Below are positions 26,049-34,672 of a stretch of 64,000 nt of DNA, in pieces. The notes beneath the pieces were generated by a model. The model saw nothing but the letters and a program-made list of their open reading frames with translations, was not told the origin of the DNA and did no database searches. This DNA comes from Arthrobacter sp. ISL-85 (lineage in GTDB: Bacteria; Actinomycetota; Actinomycetes; Actinomycetales; Micrococcaceae), in contig NZ_JAGGPQ010000001.1 in NCBI RefSeq assembly GCF_018613675.1, positions 1-64,000 on the forward strand. Reading direction: 5' to 3'. Position 1 is the first letter of the stretch. Each line of letters starts with the position of its first letter. The position numbers and the translations under genes were made by a program.

Positions 26049-27170
26049 ATGTCCTCTGCTACAGCCACCAAGCGCGTCGCGATCATCGGCGGCGGCATCC
26101 TGGGCGTTTCCACAGCCGTGCACCTGCTCCGCGAAGGTGCCTCCGTGATCCTGCTGACCGAGCGCGGCCTGGCCAGCGAAGCCAGCGGCCGCTCGCTGTC
26201 CTGGCTCAACTCCGCCGGCGAACGGTCCACCCCCTACCACCAGCTGCGGGTTGCCGGCGTGGACCGCTACCGCACCCTCTTCGCCTCCGACCCCCGCCGG
26301 GAATGGCTCCAATTCGGCGGCGGCCTCATGTGGAACGCCGCGGGGCAGGGTGATGCCACAGAGGCCCGGCACGCCTACGAGAAGTCCATTGCCTACGATT
26401 CCAAGCTGCTCGCCCCGGAAGGGATCGCATCAGCCACTCCCGGCATCGATGCGGACGCCGTCCCGGAGAAAGCCATCTTCAACCCCGGCGAAGGCTGGGT
26501 AAGCCTGCCGGACTTGATCGACTTCCTGATGGAGGAGTTCCACTCCCGCGGCGGCGAACTGGTCCTCAACGCCGGCAAGGCCTCCGTCATGGTGGAGGGC
26601 GGCCGCACCGCAGGCGTGGAGACCGCGGCGGGCGGGACCTACCCGGCCGACGCCGTCCTGGTGGCGTGCGGTGCTGCGACGCCCGCCGTCGTCGAACCCC
26701 TGGGCGTGCACATCCCCAACGGTTCCCCCGTGTCCATGCTGGTGGTGACCAAGCAGGTGCAGCACGACGTCACCGCCGTGCTGAACACTCCGCGCGTGGC
26801 ACTCCGGCCCAACCCGGGCGGCACGTTTGCCCTGGACCACGACTGGTACGAGGAACACATCACCGAGCACCCGGACGGCTCGTTCACCATTCCGGAAGAA
26901 GTGGTGCAGGAACTGGCCGATGAAGCGTCCAGGCTGGTGGCCGGCAACCCGGAACTCAAGTCGGCCTCCTGGAAGATGGGCTACAAGCCGATCCCGGGCG
27001 ACGGCGAGCCGGTGCTGGGCGAACTGGGCCAGGTGCCGGGCTGCTTCGTTGCCTTCACCCACTCCGGTGCCACCCTGGGCCTCATCGCCGGCGAACTCCT
27101 TTCCGGCGAGATCCTGACCGGCCGGAAGCACCCCATGCTGGCAACGTTCCGGCCGGGGCGCTTCTCCTAG
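26049..27170 (+). CDS. FAD-dependent amine/D-amino-acid oxidoreductase (DadA/glycine oxidase type)
   Basis: A 373-residue DAO-family flavoprotein. The FAD-binding motif is VAIIGGGILGVSTAVHLL (about 10-27), with the GERSTPYHQL adjoining substrate region, and the C-terminal FAD-contact segment is GCFVAFTHSGATLGLIAGEL. Family members oxidise C-N bonds of D-amino acids, glycine, sarcosine, opines or Amadori-type compounds. The ATG at 26049 follows GAAAGGGACACCA, a good ribosome site. It is the last gene of the LacI-linked operon and is followed by a hairpin terminator. Confidence 0.87.
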   Translation: MSSATATKRVAIIGGGILGVSTAVHLLREGASVILLTERGLASEASGRSLSWLNSAGERSTPYHQLRVAGVDRYRTLFASDPRREWLQFGGGLMWNAAGQGDATEARHAYEKSIAYDSKLLAPEGIASATPGIDADAVPEKAIFNPGEGWVSLPDLIDFLMEEFHSRGGELVLNAGKASVMVEGGRTAGVETAAGGTYPADAVLVACGAATPAVVEPLGVHIPNGSPVSMLVVTKQVQHDVTAVLNTPRVALRPNPGGTFALDHDWYEEHITEHPDGSFTIPEEVVQELADEASRLVAGNPELKSASWKMGYKPIPGDGEPVLGELGQVPGCFVAFTHSGATLGLIAGELLSGEILTGRKHPMLATFRPGRFS

Positions 27171-27179
27171 TTCTTCTGG

Positions 27180-27216
27180 AAGGGGGAGGGGCCGTATGTT
27201 GCGGCCCCGCCCCTTT
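27180..27216. terminator. Bidirectional terminator
   Basis: AAGGGGGAGGGGCCG (27180-27194) pairs with CGGCCCCGCCCCTTT (27202-27216) with two mismatches around a 7-base loop. It lies between the convergent FAD oxidoreductase (ends 27170) and SulP (ends 27231) genes. Confidence 0.65.
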
Positions 27217-27230
27217 GCAAACGAGGCCGC

Positions 27231-28730
27231 TCAGGCGCCCAGGTGCCCCGTCAGGCGGCGGTGGAACCCGGTGCTGCGCTCATCGAGGCCTTCGATGGCC
27301 ACCGTGGCACCGTGGTGCCCGTACTTGGTTTCGATCGAGTCGAGGGCGGCCACCGTTGACGCGTCCCAGATCTGGGCGCGGCTGAGGTCAATGGTCACCG
27401 AGGCGGGATCATCCGCGTAAGCGAAGTGCTCCACGAGATCATTACTGCTTCCGAAGAACAGCGGCCCCACCACCTCGTAACGCACGCTGCCGCCGTCGCC
27501 CGCCACAGTCCGCTCCACGGTAATAACGTGGGCCACCCGGCGGGCGAACAGCACCATGGCGAGGACGACGCCCACCAGGACTCCGTAGGCAAGGTTCCCG
27601 GTGAGGACGACGACGGCGACAGTGACACCCATGACGATGGTCTCCGGCAGGGGCATCCTTCCCAGAGTGGACGGCCTGACGCTGTGCCAGTCCACTGTGG
27701 TGACCGCGACGACCATCATGACGGCGGCAAGGGCCACCATGGGAATCTGTCCCATGATCGGGCTGAGCCCGGTCACCAGGGCCAGCAGGAACACGCCGGC
27801 AACCGCCGTGGAGATGCGGGTGCGCGCCTGGCCGGTCTTCACGTTGAGGACGGTCTGCCCGATCATGGCGCAGCCGGCGATGCCGCCGTAGAACCCGGCG
27901 AGGATGTTGGACACGCCCAGGCCCCAGGACTCGCGGCCCTTGTGCGAGGGGGTGTCGGTGATGTCATCCACCAGTTTCGCCGTAAGAAGGGTTTCCATGA
28001 GGCCGACAAACGCCACGCTCAGTGCGGTGGGCAGGATGAGCTGGAAGGTTCCAACGTCCAGCGGAACAAGAAAAGGGGTGATCCCGGGCATCTTGCCCGT
28101 GAGGGGCCCCTCGTCAGCCACGTTCGGAACGGGGAGGCCTGCAATGATGGCGATCGCCGTGACGACGACGATGGCCACCAGGGGTGACGGAACCACCCTG
28201 GTAAAGCGCGGAAGGACGAAAATAATGGCCAGCGTCAAGGCAAACAGGACGTAGGCAAGCCAGGGGACGTTCAGGACGTGTGGTACCTGGGCCATGAAGA
28301 TCAGCACACCCAGGGCGTTGACGAATCCGATCATCACCGACCGCGGGATGAAGCGCATCAGGCGGGCCAGGCCGGCCAGGCCAAAGACCACCTGGATCAC
28401 GCCGGCGAGGAGCACAGTGGGCAGGACGTACTGGACGCCGTGCCCGTGCACCAGCGGGGCGATGACCAGGGCCACGGAACCGGCCGCGGCCGTGACGACG
28501 CCAGGTCGGCCGCCCAGGACCGACATCGTCAGGGCAAGCACGATGGACGCGACAAGGCTGACCATGGGATCGACCCCGGCCACGATGGAGAACGAGATAA
28601 CCTCCGGGACCAAGGCAAGCGTGGTGACCATTCCGGCAAGCACTTCACGGGACAGCTGCCGCGGAGAGCGCAGCGCGGTGAGGACGGTGATCGGTTGCCG
28701 GATCGGGCGGAAATGGTCGGCGATGGCCAA
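27231..28730 (-). CDS. SulP family anion transporter with STAS domain
   Basis: A 499-residue SLC26/SulP transporter. Residues about 30-400 form 10-12 membrane helices, including the family segments LAGMVTTLALVPEVISFSIVAG and GFYGGIAGCAMIGQTVLNVKTG. Residues about 415-499 are a STAS domain (VRYEVVGPLFFGSSNDLVEHF, VTIDLSRAQIWDASTVAALD). Substrates in the family are sulfate, bicarbonate or C4-dicarboxylates with proton or sodium; the sequence does not decide. The ATG at 28730 is divergent from a MerR gene whose operator lies in the shared gap, so MerR may control it. Confidence 0.9.
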   Translation of the reverse strand: MAIADHFRPIRQPITVLTALRSPRQLSREVLAGMVTTLALVPEVISFSIVAGVDPMVSLVASIVLALTMSVLGGRPGVVTAAAGSVALVIAPLVHGHGVQYVLPTVLLAGVIQVVFGLAGLARLMRFIPRSVMIGFVNALGVLIFMAQVPHVLNVPWLAYVLFALTLAIIFVLPRFTRVVPSPLVAIVVVTAIAIIAGLPVPNVADEGPLTGKMPGITPFLVPLDVGTFQLILPTALSVAFVGLMETLLTAKLVDDITDTPSHKGRESWGLGVSNILAGFYGGIAGCAMIGQTVLNVKTGQARTRISTAVAGVFLLALVTGLSPIMGQIPMVALAAVMMVVAVTTVDWHSVRPSTLGRMPLPETIVMGVTVAVVVLTGNLAYGVLVGVVLAMVLFARRVAHVITVERTVAGDGGSVRYEVVGPLFFGSSNDLVEHFAYADDPASVTIDLSRAQIWDASTVAALDSIETKYGHHGATVAIEGLDERSTGFHRRLTGHLGA

Positions 28731-28876
28731 GGAGCGACTCCAGGGACGTGGCTCTTTCGAGAGCGGGTGGGCAACGTTGTGCGCGCCGCGGTGCGCACGG
28801 GTCCAGCCCTGCCATGGAAGACAATTGGGTGGAGGAAAAAGGCGGGCCGGTGACTGTCGGCTGCGTGTGCAACACT

Positions 28877-28892
28877 ACCCTAACGTGAGGGT
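28877..28892. promoter_or_regulatory. MerR-type operator
   Basis: ACCCTAACGTGAGGGT is a 16-base near-perfect palindrome (one mismatched pair) of the CCCTxACGTxAGGG form seen at MerR-family promoters. It lies between sulP and merR, 21 bases upstream of the merR start chosen here. Confidence 0.55.
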
Positions 28893-28912
28893 TGAGCCGG
28901 ATTGGTGACGTG

Positions 28913-29314
28913 ATGGTGAAAGAAATGACCGCTGAAGAAGTGGTGGCCACAATGCATATCGGTGAACTGGCGGACCGTTCGCAGCTGTCCCTGCGGACCA
29001 TCCGCCATTACGACGAGGTGGGCCTGCTGAAACCGTCCGGGCGCACCGAAGGCGGTTTCCGCCTTTACACCGAACGCGACTTCACACGCCTGCTGTTGAT
29101 CCGCAGGATGAAGCCGTTGGGGTTCACCCTGGAAGCCATGTCACGCCTCCTGAAGGTCATTGACGCCCTGGAAGCGGCCCACCCGGACCAGGATGTTACG
29201 GAGTTCCGGTCTGAGTTGAACGGTTTTATCGAGGAGGCCTCGCGGCGCCGTGCCAAGTTGGAGGAACAACTCGGCATGGCCGACGAATTCCTGGCGCTGC
29301 TGCGCGCCCGGTAG
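28913..29314 (+). CDS. MerR family transcriptional regulator
   Basis: About 133 residues. The winged HTH starts at MHIGELADRSQLSLRTIRHY and continues DEVGLLKPSGRTEGGFRLYTE, followed by a long dimerisation helix and a short C-terminal effector region (ASRRRAKLEEQLGMADEFLALL). No metal-binding cysteines are present, so it is not a metal sensor of the classic type. The start is uncertain: ATG 28913, 28925 and 28955 are all in frame, and the conserved domain begins at 28955. It is divergent from sulP. Confidence 0.85.
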   Translation: MVKEMTAEEVVATMHIGELADRSQLSLRTIRHYDEVGLLKPSGRTEGGFRLYTERDFTRLLLIRRMKPLGFTLEAMSRLLKVIDALEAAHPDQDVTEFRSELNGFIEEASRRRAKLEEQLGMADEFLALLRAR

Positions 29315-29353
29315 GGGACCCGGCGCTGTTGCCAAACTGTGCCTTCCCGCCCG

Positions 29354-29368
29354 GCCCCGGACCGGGGC
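29354..29368 (+). terminator. Short GC hairpin after merR
   Basis: GCCCCGGACCGGGGC is a self-complementary 15-base sequence (7-base arms around one A; realistically a 5-base-pair stem) 40 bases after merR. It is a plausible terminator without a T tract. Confidence 0.35.
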
Positions 29369-29383
29369 AGCAGTAAGCGCGGC

Positions 29384-29392
29384 TGATAAAAT
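29384..29392 (+). promoter_or_regulatory. Extended -10 promoter of the MptB-type gene
   Basis: TGATAAAAT matches an extended -10 (TG-N-TAAAAT) in the 148-base gap before the ATG at 29463. No clear -35 is needed for this type. Confidence 0.4.
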
Positions 29393-29462
29393 GGCTGGGT
29401 TGCAGGGCGGCCCATAGTGCCGGTGCAACCAGCGCCGTACCAAAGTAGGGGACCACACAATC

Positions 29463-31088
29463 ATGACGGCAGGCGGGTCACACCTTGAGACGTCGGAGAG
29501 CCGGCCGGGCAAACCGGTCGACGCCTCCGCGCCCGCCAAAGGCCGCGCCTACCTGGCCACCATCGAAGGTTTCATCGGCGCCCTCATGATGTTTGTCGGC
29601 TCCATCGGCACGGGCTGGATCGCCAACGGCTCGCCCATGATCCGCCAGCCGGTGGTGATCGCGCTCCGCACCGAAGGGTGGGGTGTGGCGGTGTCAACCG
29701 TGCTGCTGACGGCCGGTGCCATGCTCCTGATGCGGTCCTGGCTGAGGTTGGGCCAGCGGCTGGGGGACTGGGGAGCGTCGTCGCTGCGGTCCGTGGTGGT
29801 GGCCATCTCCGCCTGGTCCCTGCCGTTGCTGTTTTGCGTCCCGGTCTTCTCCCGTGACGTCTACGCCTATACAGGCCAGGGCCGCCTGGTCCAGGAGGGC
29901 CAGAACCCGTATGAGGTGGGTATTTCCACCCTCAACAACTGGTTCGCGCTGGGGGCCGACCCCGCCTGGGCCGAGAACAGGACCCCGTACGGCCCGTACT
30001 TCCTGTGGCTGGCGCGCGCCGTGGTGGGCCTGACCGGTGCCCAGCCTGACGCGTCAGTCCTGCTCTTCAGGCTCCTGGCCGGCGTCGGCGTCCTGCTGTG
30101 CGTCGTCTACGTGCCCAGGCTCGCCGAACTGCACGGCATCAACGGTGCACGGGCTCTCTGGATCTCCGTGGCCAACCCGCTGTTCCTGATCAGCTTCATC
30201 GCCAGCGCCCACAACGACGCACTCATGGTGGGACTCGCCGTCGCCGGCGTCTACCTGGCTGCCACCCGCCGCTACCTGCTGGGCATCCTGCTGGTCACAG
30301 CGTCAGTCGGCATCAAGCCCATTACCGTGCTGCTGCTGCCCTTCATCGGGGTCATGTGGGCGGGCCCCGCCGCTTCGTGGCCGCGCAAGTTCCTGATGTG
30401 GGGCGCGACGGCGGGCATCAGCTTCGGCGTGCTGGCTTTGAGTGGGATCCCCTACAACCTGGGCATCGGCTGGACCTGGGCCATCATGGACCCCACCCCC
30501 GGTTATACGGGCTACTCGCCGTCCGGCTTCCTTGGCCAGCAGGTGGAGATGCTCGCCAACGCCCTGGGCCTGCCCGGGGGGACGCTTGCCACCTGGCTCC
30601 GGACCGCCATGAAGTGGGCCGCCATTGCGCTGGTCCTGCTGCTGATGTTCCGCGGCGACTACTCGCGTGCGGTGCGCCGGATGGCCCTGGCGTTCACCGC
30701 CGTCGTGATGCTTTCACCCATCATCCAGCCCTGGTACATCCTCTGGTTCCTGCCGTTCCTCGCCGTTACCGGCATCCGGGACGACTGGCAGATCCGGTCG
30801 CTCTATGTGGGGGTGACGTTCTTTGTGGTGTTCGGCGCGCAGGACCAGCTCTCCGTCTGGTCCTTCGTGGAACTGCCCATCGACGCGTCGTCCCTGGCGT
30901 TCTTCACCGCCCTGGCATTCACGTTCTACCTGCTGGTCCTGGACGTCCACACCCGCAAACTGCTCATCGAGGGCAAGCCGCTGGACTTGGGCCGCCGCGC
31001 CTGGCAATGGGCGGTGGAGCGCAGGGCGGCACGGCGCGCTGCCGCATCCGGTGCTCCGGCCGCCGTCGACCGGTCCGAAAGCCGCTAG
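29463..31088 (+). CDS. mptB: Polyprenol-phosphomannose-dependent alpha-(1->6)-mannosyltransferase, MptA/MptB type
   Basis: A 541-residue multi-pass membrane glycosyltransferase (GT-C fold, about 12-13 helices). The first luminal loop holds the diagnostic VFSRDVYAYTGQGRLV and QNPYEVG, containing the acidic residue expected of the catalytic pair, followed by RTPYGPYFLW and IIQPWYILWFLPFL. In Corynebacteriales these enzymes extend the alpha-1,6-mannan core of lipomannan using polyprenyl-phosphomannose. In Micrococcaceae a lipomannan-type polymer is the expected product. The symbol reflects family, not proven function. The ATG at 29463 is preceded by GGGGA. It is convergent with two GT87 genes. 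Confidence 0.8.
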   Translation: MTAGGSHLETSESRPGKPVDASAPAKGRAYLATIEGFIGALMMFVGSIGTGWIANGSPMIRQPVVIALRTEGWGVAVSTVLLTAGAMLLMRSWLRLGQRLGDWGASSLRSVVVAISAWSLPLLFCVPVFSRDVYAYTGQGRLVQEGQNPYEVGISTLNNWFALGADPAWAENRTPYGPYFLWLARAVVGLTGAQPDASVLLFRLLAGVGVLLCVVYVPRLAELHGINGARALWISVANPLFLISFIASAHNDALMVGLAVAGVYLAATRRYLLGILLVTASVGIKPITVLLLPFIGVMWAGPAASWPRKFLMWGATAGISFGVLALSGIPYNLGIGWTWAIMDPTPGYTGYSPSGFLGQQVEMLANALGLPGGTLATWLRTAMKWAAIALVLLLMFRGDYSRAVRRMALAFTAVVMLSPIIQPWYILWFLPFLAVTGIRDDWQIRSLYVGVTFFVVFGAQDQLSVWSFVELPIDASSLAFFTALAFTFYLLVLDVHTRKLLIEGKPLDLGRRAWQWAVERRAARRAAASGAPAAVDRSESR

Positions 31089-31107
31089 CCGGAAGCGCCA
31101 GAAGCCG

Positions 31108-32364
31108 TTAGGCTCCCGCCGGGACCCGCGTTGAAGCCTTGCGGCCCAGCTCGGCCGTCCGCTTCACGGACCACCACAGCAGGACCACCAAGAGCACGTT
31201 GCGGGTGGTGAGGATGGCCGCCATGACCGGGTGCGCGTGGATCAGCGGCGTGTAGAACAGCGGGTAGATCACGAACGTTGTCATCGCGATGCCCATCAGC
31301 AGGGCAGCAGGCACCTTCCAGCGCTCCCAGTCATGGGTAAGGCCTGCGATGATCACCGGCGCCAGCCAGATGATGAACTGCGGGGAGCCCACCTTGTTGA
31401 AGACGATGAAGGCCGTAACCATCATGAGCGAGCCCTCGAGGAACAGCTCTTCCCGCTCGGCGCCTCGCCGCATGGCACGGACCAGCAGGATGGCAGCGGT
31501 CACGGCGGCGAGGACCAGCAGCGGCTGCATCAGGAAAGCTGCGGTGCCGGCGCCCGGACCGTAAACCTCAGTGGAGTTGATGGCCGTGTTGTCCGCCATC
31601 TTCGAGTCCGCGATGTGGAAGACGCTCAGCCAGACCCAGGGCGTGGAGAAGGTGGCCTCAAGCTGCATGCCGCGCTCGCCCTGGTTCAGGAGGAAATCCA
31701 TGATGTGGGGCAGGCCGCCGGCCAGCCAGGTGCCCAGGCCAACGACGGCGGTGACGGCGGCCCCCGCCAGCACCACCTGGAGGCGCTTGTGGCTGGCGAT
31801 GACAATGGGCACCAGGACAGCCGCAGGCCACACCTTGATCCACGTGGCGATGCTGAGCAGGACGCCCGCCACCACCGGCCGCTCCGCCGCGTAGAGCAGC
31901 GCGATCAGCACGATGGGGGCGGTGATTCCCTCCACCCGGGCAAAGCTGAGGTAGCCCATGAAGACGGTGAAGAACAGCCACCACCACGCAGGGGCGATGC
32001 CCTTGGTTCTGCGCGGCCCGCGGGTCAGGTAGAGCAGGCCGACGGCGTTGAGCAGCGTAATGATCAGGAACCAGACCAGCAGGTAGAGGCTTGGCCCGGC
32101 AATGTTGGCGAGGAAGATGGGGATCTGCGCCAGCACCGGGTAGACCCAAGGGCTGATCTTGCCGGTCAGGTCCGCGGGGTTGTACCCGGCCATGGCCCAC
32201 TGCCGGTACTGCTCTGTGTCGCTGAACGTATCGCCGTTCAGGAAGAAGGAGGCCATCCAGCCCAGGAAGTACAGATGGACGACGGCGAAGCCCCACCACA
32301 CGCTGGACGGGCGGGCGAACCAGGCCACCACCTTTGCCGGCAGGACTTTGCTGCGGACCGCCAC
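31108..32364 (-). CDS. GT87-family membrane mannosyltransferase (paralogue 1)
   Basis: About 418 residues, multi-pass GT-C protein (DUF2029/GT87, PimE-like). It shows NGDTFSDTEQYRQWAMAGYN (first loop with acidic residues), KISPWVYPVLAQIPI, ATWIKVWPAAVLVP, the large loop LEATFSTPWVWLSVF, and FNKVGSPQFIIWLAPV. These enzymes transfer mannose from polyprenyl-phosphomannose to lipid-linked mannosides. I start at the GTG at 32364; the frame also opens with a TTG at 32367. It is immediately downstream of a clear paralogue in tandem. Confidence 0.8.
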   Translation of the reverse strand: MAVRSKVLPAKVVAWFARPSSVWWGFAVVHLYFLGWMASFFLNGDTFSDTEQYRQWAMAGYNPADLTGKISPWVYPVLAQIPIFLANIAGPSLYLLVWFLIITLLNAVGLLYLTRGPRRTKGIAPAWWWLFFTVFMGYLSFARVEGITAPIVLIALLYAAERPVVAGVLLSIATWIKVWPAAVLVPIVIASHKRLQVVLAGAAVTAVVGLGTWLAGGLPHIMDFLLNQGERGMQLEATFSTPWVWLSVFHIADSKMADNTAINSTEVYGPGAGTAAFLMQPLLVLAAVTAAILLVRAMRRGAEREELFLEGSLMMVTAFIVFNKVGSPQFIIWLAPVIIAGLTHDWERWKVPAALLMGIAMTTFVIYPLFYTPLIHAHPVMAAILTTRNVLLVVLLWWSVKRTAELGRKASTRVPAGA

Positions 32365-32392
32365 CAAACGGTCAAAGAACCTCGTGGAAATG

Positions 32393-33736
32393 TCAGGTCT
32401 CCTTGAGCGCGGGGGCGGGTGCGGAGGTCTTCTTGCCCAGCGAGTACAGGCGGCGGACGCTCCACAGGAACAGGACCACCAGCAGGACGTTGCGGATGGT
32501 CAGCACCAACGCCATCCACGGGTTGTTGTGGCTGAGGGCGTCATAGAAAAGCGGGTAGATGAAGTAGGTGGCCACGGCGATGGCGATCAGCATCAGCGCG
32601 GGGATCCGCCATTCGCGCCAGCTGTGCGCCAGGCCGACGGCGACGGCCGGGCCGAGCCATACCATGAACTGGGGCGAGCCCACCTTGTTGAAGACCACGA
32701 AGGCGGTGGCCAGGGTCAGGGAGCCGGCCAGCAGCAGTTCCGTGCGGTCCACGCCGCCGGCCACCTTGTGCTGCTTCCCGTTGTGGAGGGCCCAGAAAGT
32801 CAGCCCCGCCACCAGCAGGGCAGCCAGGACCAGGAGTGGCTGCATCAGGACGGACATGGTGGCGGTGCCCGGGCCGTCCACCTGCATGGAGTTGATATCC
32901 GTGTTCATGTACATGCGGGAGCCACCGACGTTCAGGACAGAGAGCCAGAGCCAAGGGGTGGTGAACGTTGCCTCGAGCTGCATGCCGCGGTCGCCCTGCT
33001 GGGTGAGGAAGTTCAGCAACTTGGGGACGCTGCCCAGTGCTGCTGCCAGCGCAACGACGCCTGCCGTCGTCGCGATTCCTGCCAGCACCACCAGCAGGCG
33101 GTTTTTGACGACGGCGAAAAGCGCCAGCATGATGGCCGCCGGCCAGACCTTCACCCAGGTGCCGACTGCCAGCAGGATGGAGGCGATGAACGGACGTTTG
33201 ACACCGTAGGCCAGGGCCACGAGGACCAGCGGTGCGGTGAGGCCGTCCACCCGGGCGAACCCCAGCCAGCCCATCAGGAAGGTAAAGGCGAGCCACCACC
33301 AGCCGGCGGGGATGGCATTGGCGTTGCGCCCGCGCTCTGTGAGTTTCAGCAGCGCCCAGCCGTTGAGGAGCGTGGTCATGAGGACCCAAAGGAAAAAGAA
33401 CGGTGCCGGTCCTGCCAGGCCGGCGATGGCCATGGGGATCAAGGCCAGGATGGGGTAGACCCAGGGGCTTGGGCCGCCCCGGAGATTCGCATCGTTGAAG
33501 CCCGCCATGGCCCAGTCGCGGTAGATGAAGGTATCGCTGAAGGCCTCGCCGCGCAGGGAGAGGGACTCCGCGAAGAGCAGGAAGACCAGGTGGACCACAA
33601 TGAAGCCGACCAGCAGGCCACGCTTGGAGTTCAGCCCCCTCCGCACGGGGGCAGGGAGGACAACGTTGCGCATCCTGGTCAGATTGCCGAAAAGAGCGTC
33701 GGTGGAAATGGCGGAATCCTTGTCAGGTCGTTGCAC
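32393..33736 (-). CDS. GT87-family membrane mannosyltransferase (paralogue 2)
   Basis: About 447 residues, aligned end to end with its downstream neighbour: EAFSDTFIYRDWAMAGFND, PSPWVYPILALIPMA, GTWVKVWPAAIMLALF, LEATFTTPWLWLSVLN and FNKVGSPQFMVWLGPA are shared blocks. The start is uncertain: the GTG at 33736 has no clear ribosome site, and the ATG at 33673 gives 427 residues, closer to the paralogue. A TTG at 33856 is unlikely. With the MptB-type gene opposite, this forms an envelope mannan/lipomannan module. Confidence 0.8.
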   Translation of the reverse strand: MQRPDKDSAISTDALFGNLTRMRNVVLPAPVRRGLNSKRGLLVGFIVVHLVFLLFAESLSLRGEAFSDTFIYRDWAMAGFNDANLRGGPSPWVYPILALIPMAIAGLAGPAPFFFLWVLMTTLLNGWALLKLTERGRNANAIPAGWWWLAFTFLMGWLGFARVDGLTAPLVLVALAYGVKRPFIASILLAVGTWVKVWPAAIMLALFAVVKNRLLVVLAGIATTAGVVALAAALGSVPKLLNFLTQQGDRGMQLEATFTTPWLWLSVLNVGGSRMYMNTDINSMQVDGPGTATMSVLMQPLLVLAALLVAGLTFWALHNGKQHKVAGGVDRTELLLAGSLTLATAFVVFNKVGSPQFMVWLGPAVAVGLAHSWREWRIPALMLIAIAVATYFIYPLFYDALSHNNPWMALVLTIRNVLLVVLFLWSVRRLYSLGKKTSAPAPALKET

Positions 33737-34037
33737 AGTCAGCGGTGGCGCAAAATGTCTCGGTACGGCCACGGGGCAGGGTTCAGGGGCAGCTGGAAGC
33801 CCTGAAAATGGGCTTCCACTCCTGTCCAACTCTAATTGACGGGGCCTTGCGGCCAATAATTGTCAGCGTGGATCGAGTTGTCCGAGGCACTGACCTGCGT
33901 CATTTATCTAAAGTTGCTGGCAGTTGGCTCCTGGGGCACCATGGGTCAGGCACGAAAATGCCACCCGCCCATGCAGCCAGGGGGAGCGCCAGGCGGGAGT
34001 ATGCCCACCAATCCCTTGAAAGACACAGGCAACATCC

Positions 34038-34241
34038 ATGAACTTCCCCTTGACCCTTACCGTGTCCGACCGCCACAGCATGGACAGCGAGCTCGATGCT
34101 GCCGTCGCAGCCGCCAAGGCCCACGCATTTGACGGCAAGCGTTACGGCATCCTGGTTACCCGGCACGGGGCTGACAAGTTCACGGTCGACCTCAGCGAGA
34201 CGGTTCCATTCGGCCTCACCCGCGAACACCAGGCCTGGTAG
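34038..34241 (+). CDS. Small hypothetical protein
   Basis: A 67-residue soluble protein with an Ala-rich helix (MDSELDAAVAAAKAHAF) and a beta-rich C-terminal half (YGILVTRHGADKFTVDLSETV, VPFGLTREHQAW). The composition is regular for the genome, and the ATG at 34038 follows a GAAAGACACAGGCAAC leader. It is convergent with the DUF3072 gene. Similar short proteins are common in Arthrobacter-type genomes; the function is unknown. Confidence 0.55.
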   Translation: MNFPLTLTVSDRHSMDSELDAAVAAAKAHAFDGKRYGILVTRHGADKFTVDLSETVPFGLTREHQAW

Positions 34242-34277
34242 AGCCCTTCAGGCAACCCGGGACATAGTCCGCCGGTT

Positions 34278-34538
34278 CTAACTGCCGGTGCTGCTGTCCG
34301 CCTCGCCGCTTACGCGGTTGCTGCGTTGCTGCAGCCTGTCAATGTGCTTTGACGCCTCCGCCTTGCTCAGGTCTGCGGGAAGTTCTTCTCCTGCCTCGCG
34401 GGCAAGGGTATCGAGGTAGCTGCGCTGGGCCGCCGTCATGGGTTCATCCCCGGTAACCCAGTCTTCCGGGTCCCTGTTGAGGCCTGCATTGGGTTCGGGT
34501 TCCGGGCTGCCGATTGTTTCCTGGTTGCTGTCGCTCAT
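34278..34538 (-). CDS. DUF3072 domain protein
   Basis: An 86-residue protein with the DUF3072 core: DPEDWVTGDEPMTAAQRSYL then DTLAREAGEELPADLSKAEA and SKHIDRLQQRS. It is an actinobacterial family of unknown function with a SAP-like helix-turn pattern near the C-terminus. I chose the ATG at 34538 (MSDSNQET); the frame opens at 34568. Confidence 0.75.
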   Translation of the reverse strand: MSDSNQETIGSPEPEPNAGLNRDPEDWVTGDEPMTAAQRSYLDTLAREAGEELPADLSKAEASKHIDRLQQRSNRVSGEADSSTGS

Positions 34539-34672
34539 GGGTACGAGTCTAGGTCGGGGGCCCGACATTCTGCGGGAGCATCTGTGCCGAACGTGGTCAT
34601 GTGAATAAGTCAGGGAATCCTGGAGACGTTGAGTAGGTGGGAAGAGACCAACGCAACCAGGAGGATGACTCG

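Noticed and set aside
32159-33805. 548-codon plus-strand open frame opposite the GT87 paralogue
   Set aside because: It is antisense to a clear membrane glycosyltransferase and has no hydrophobic segments or motifs.
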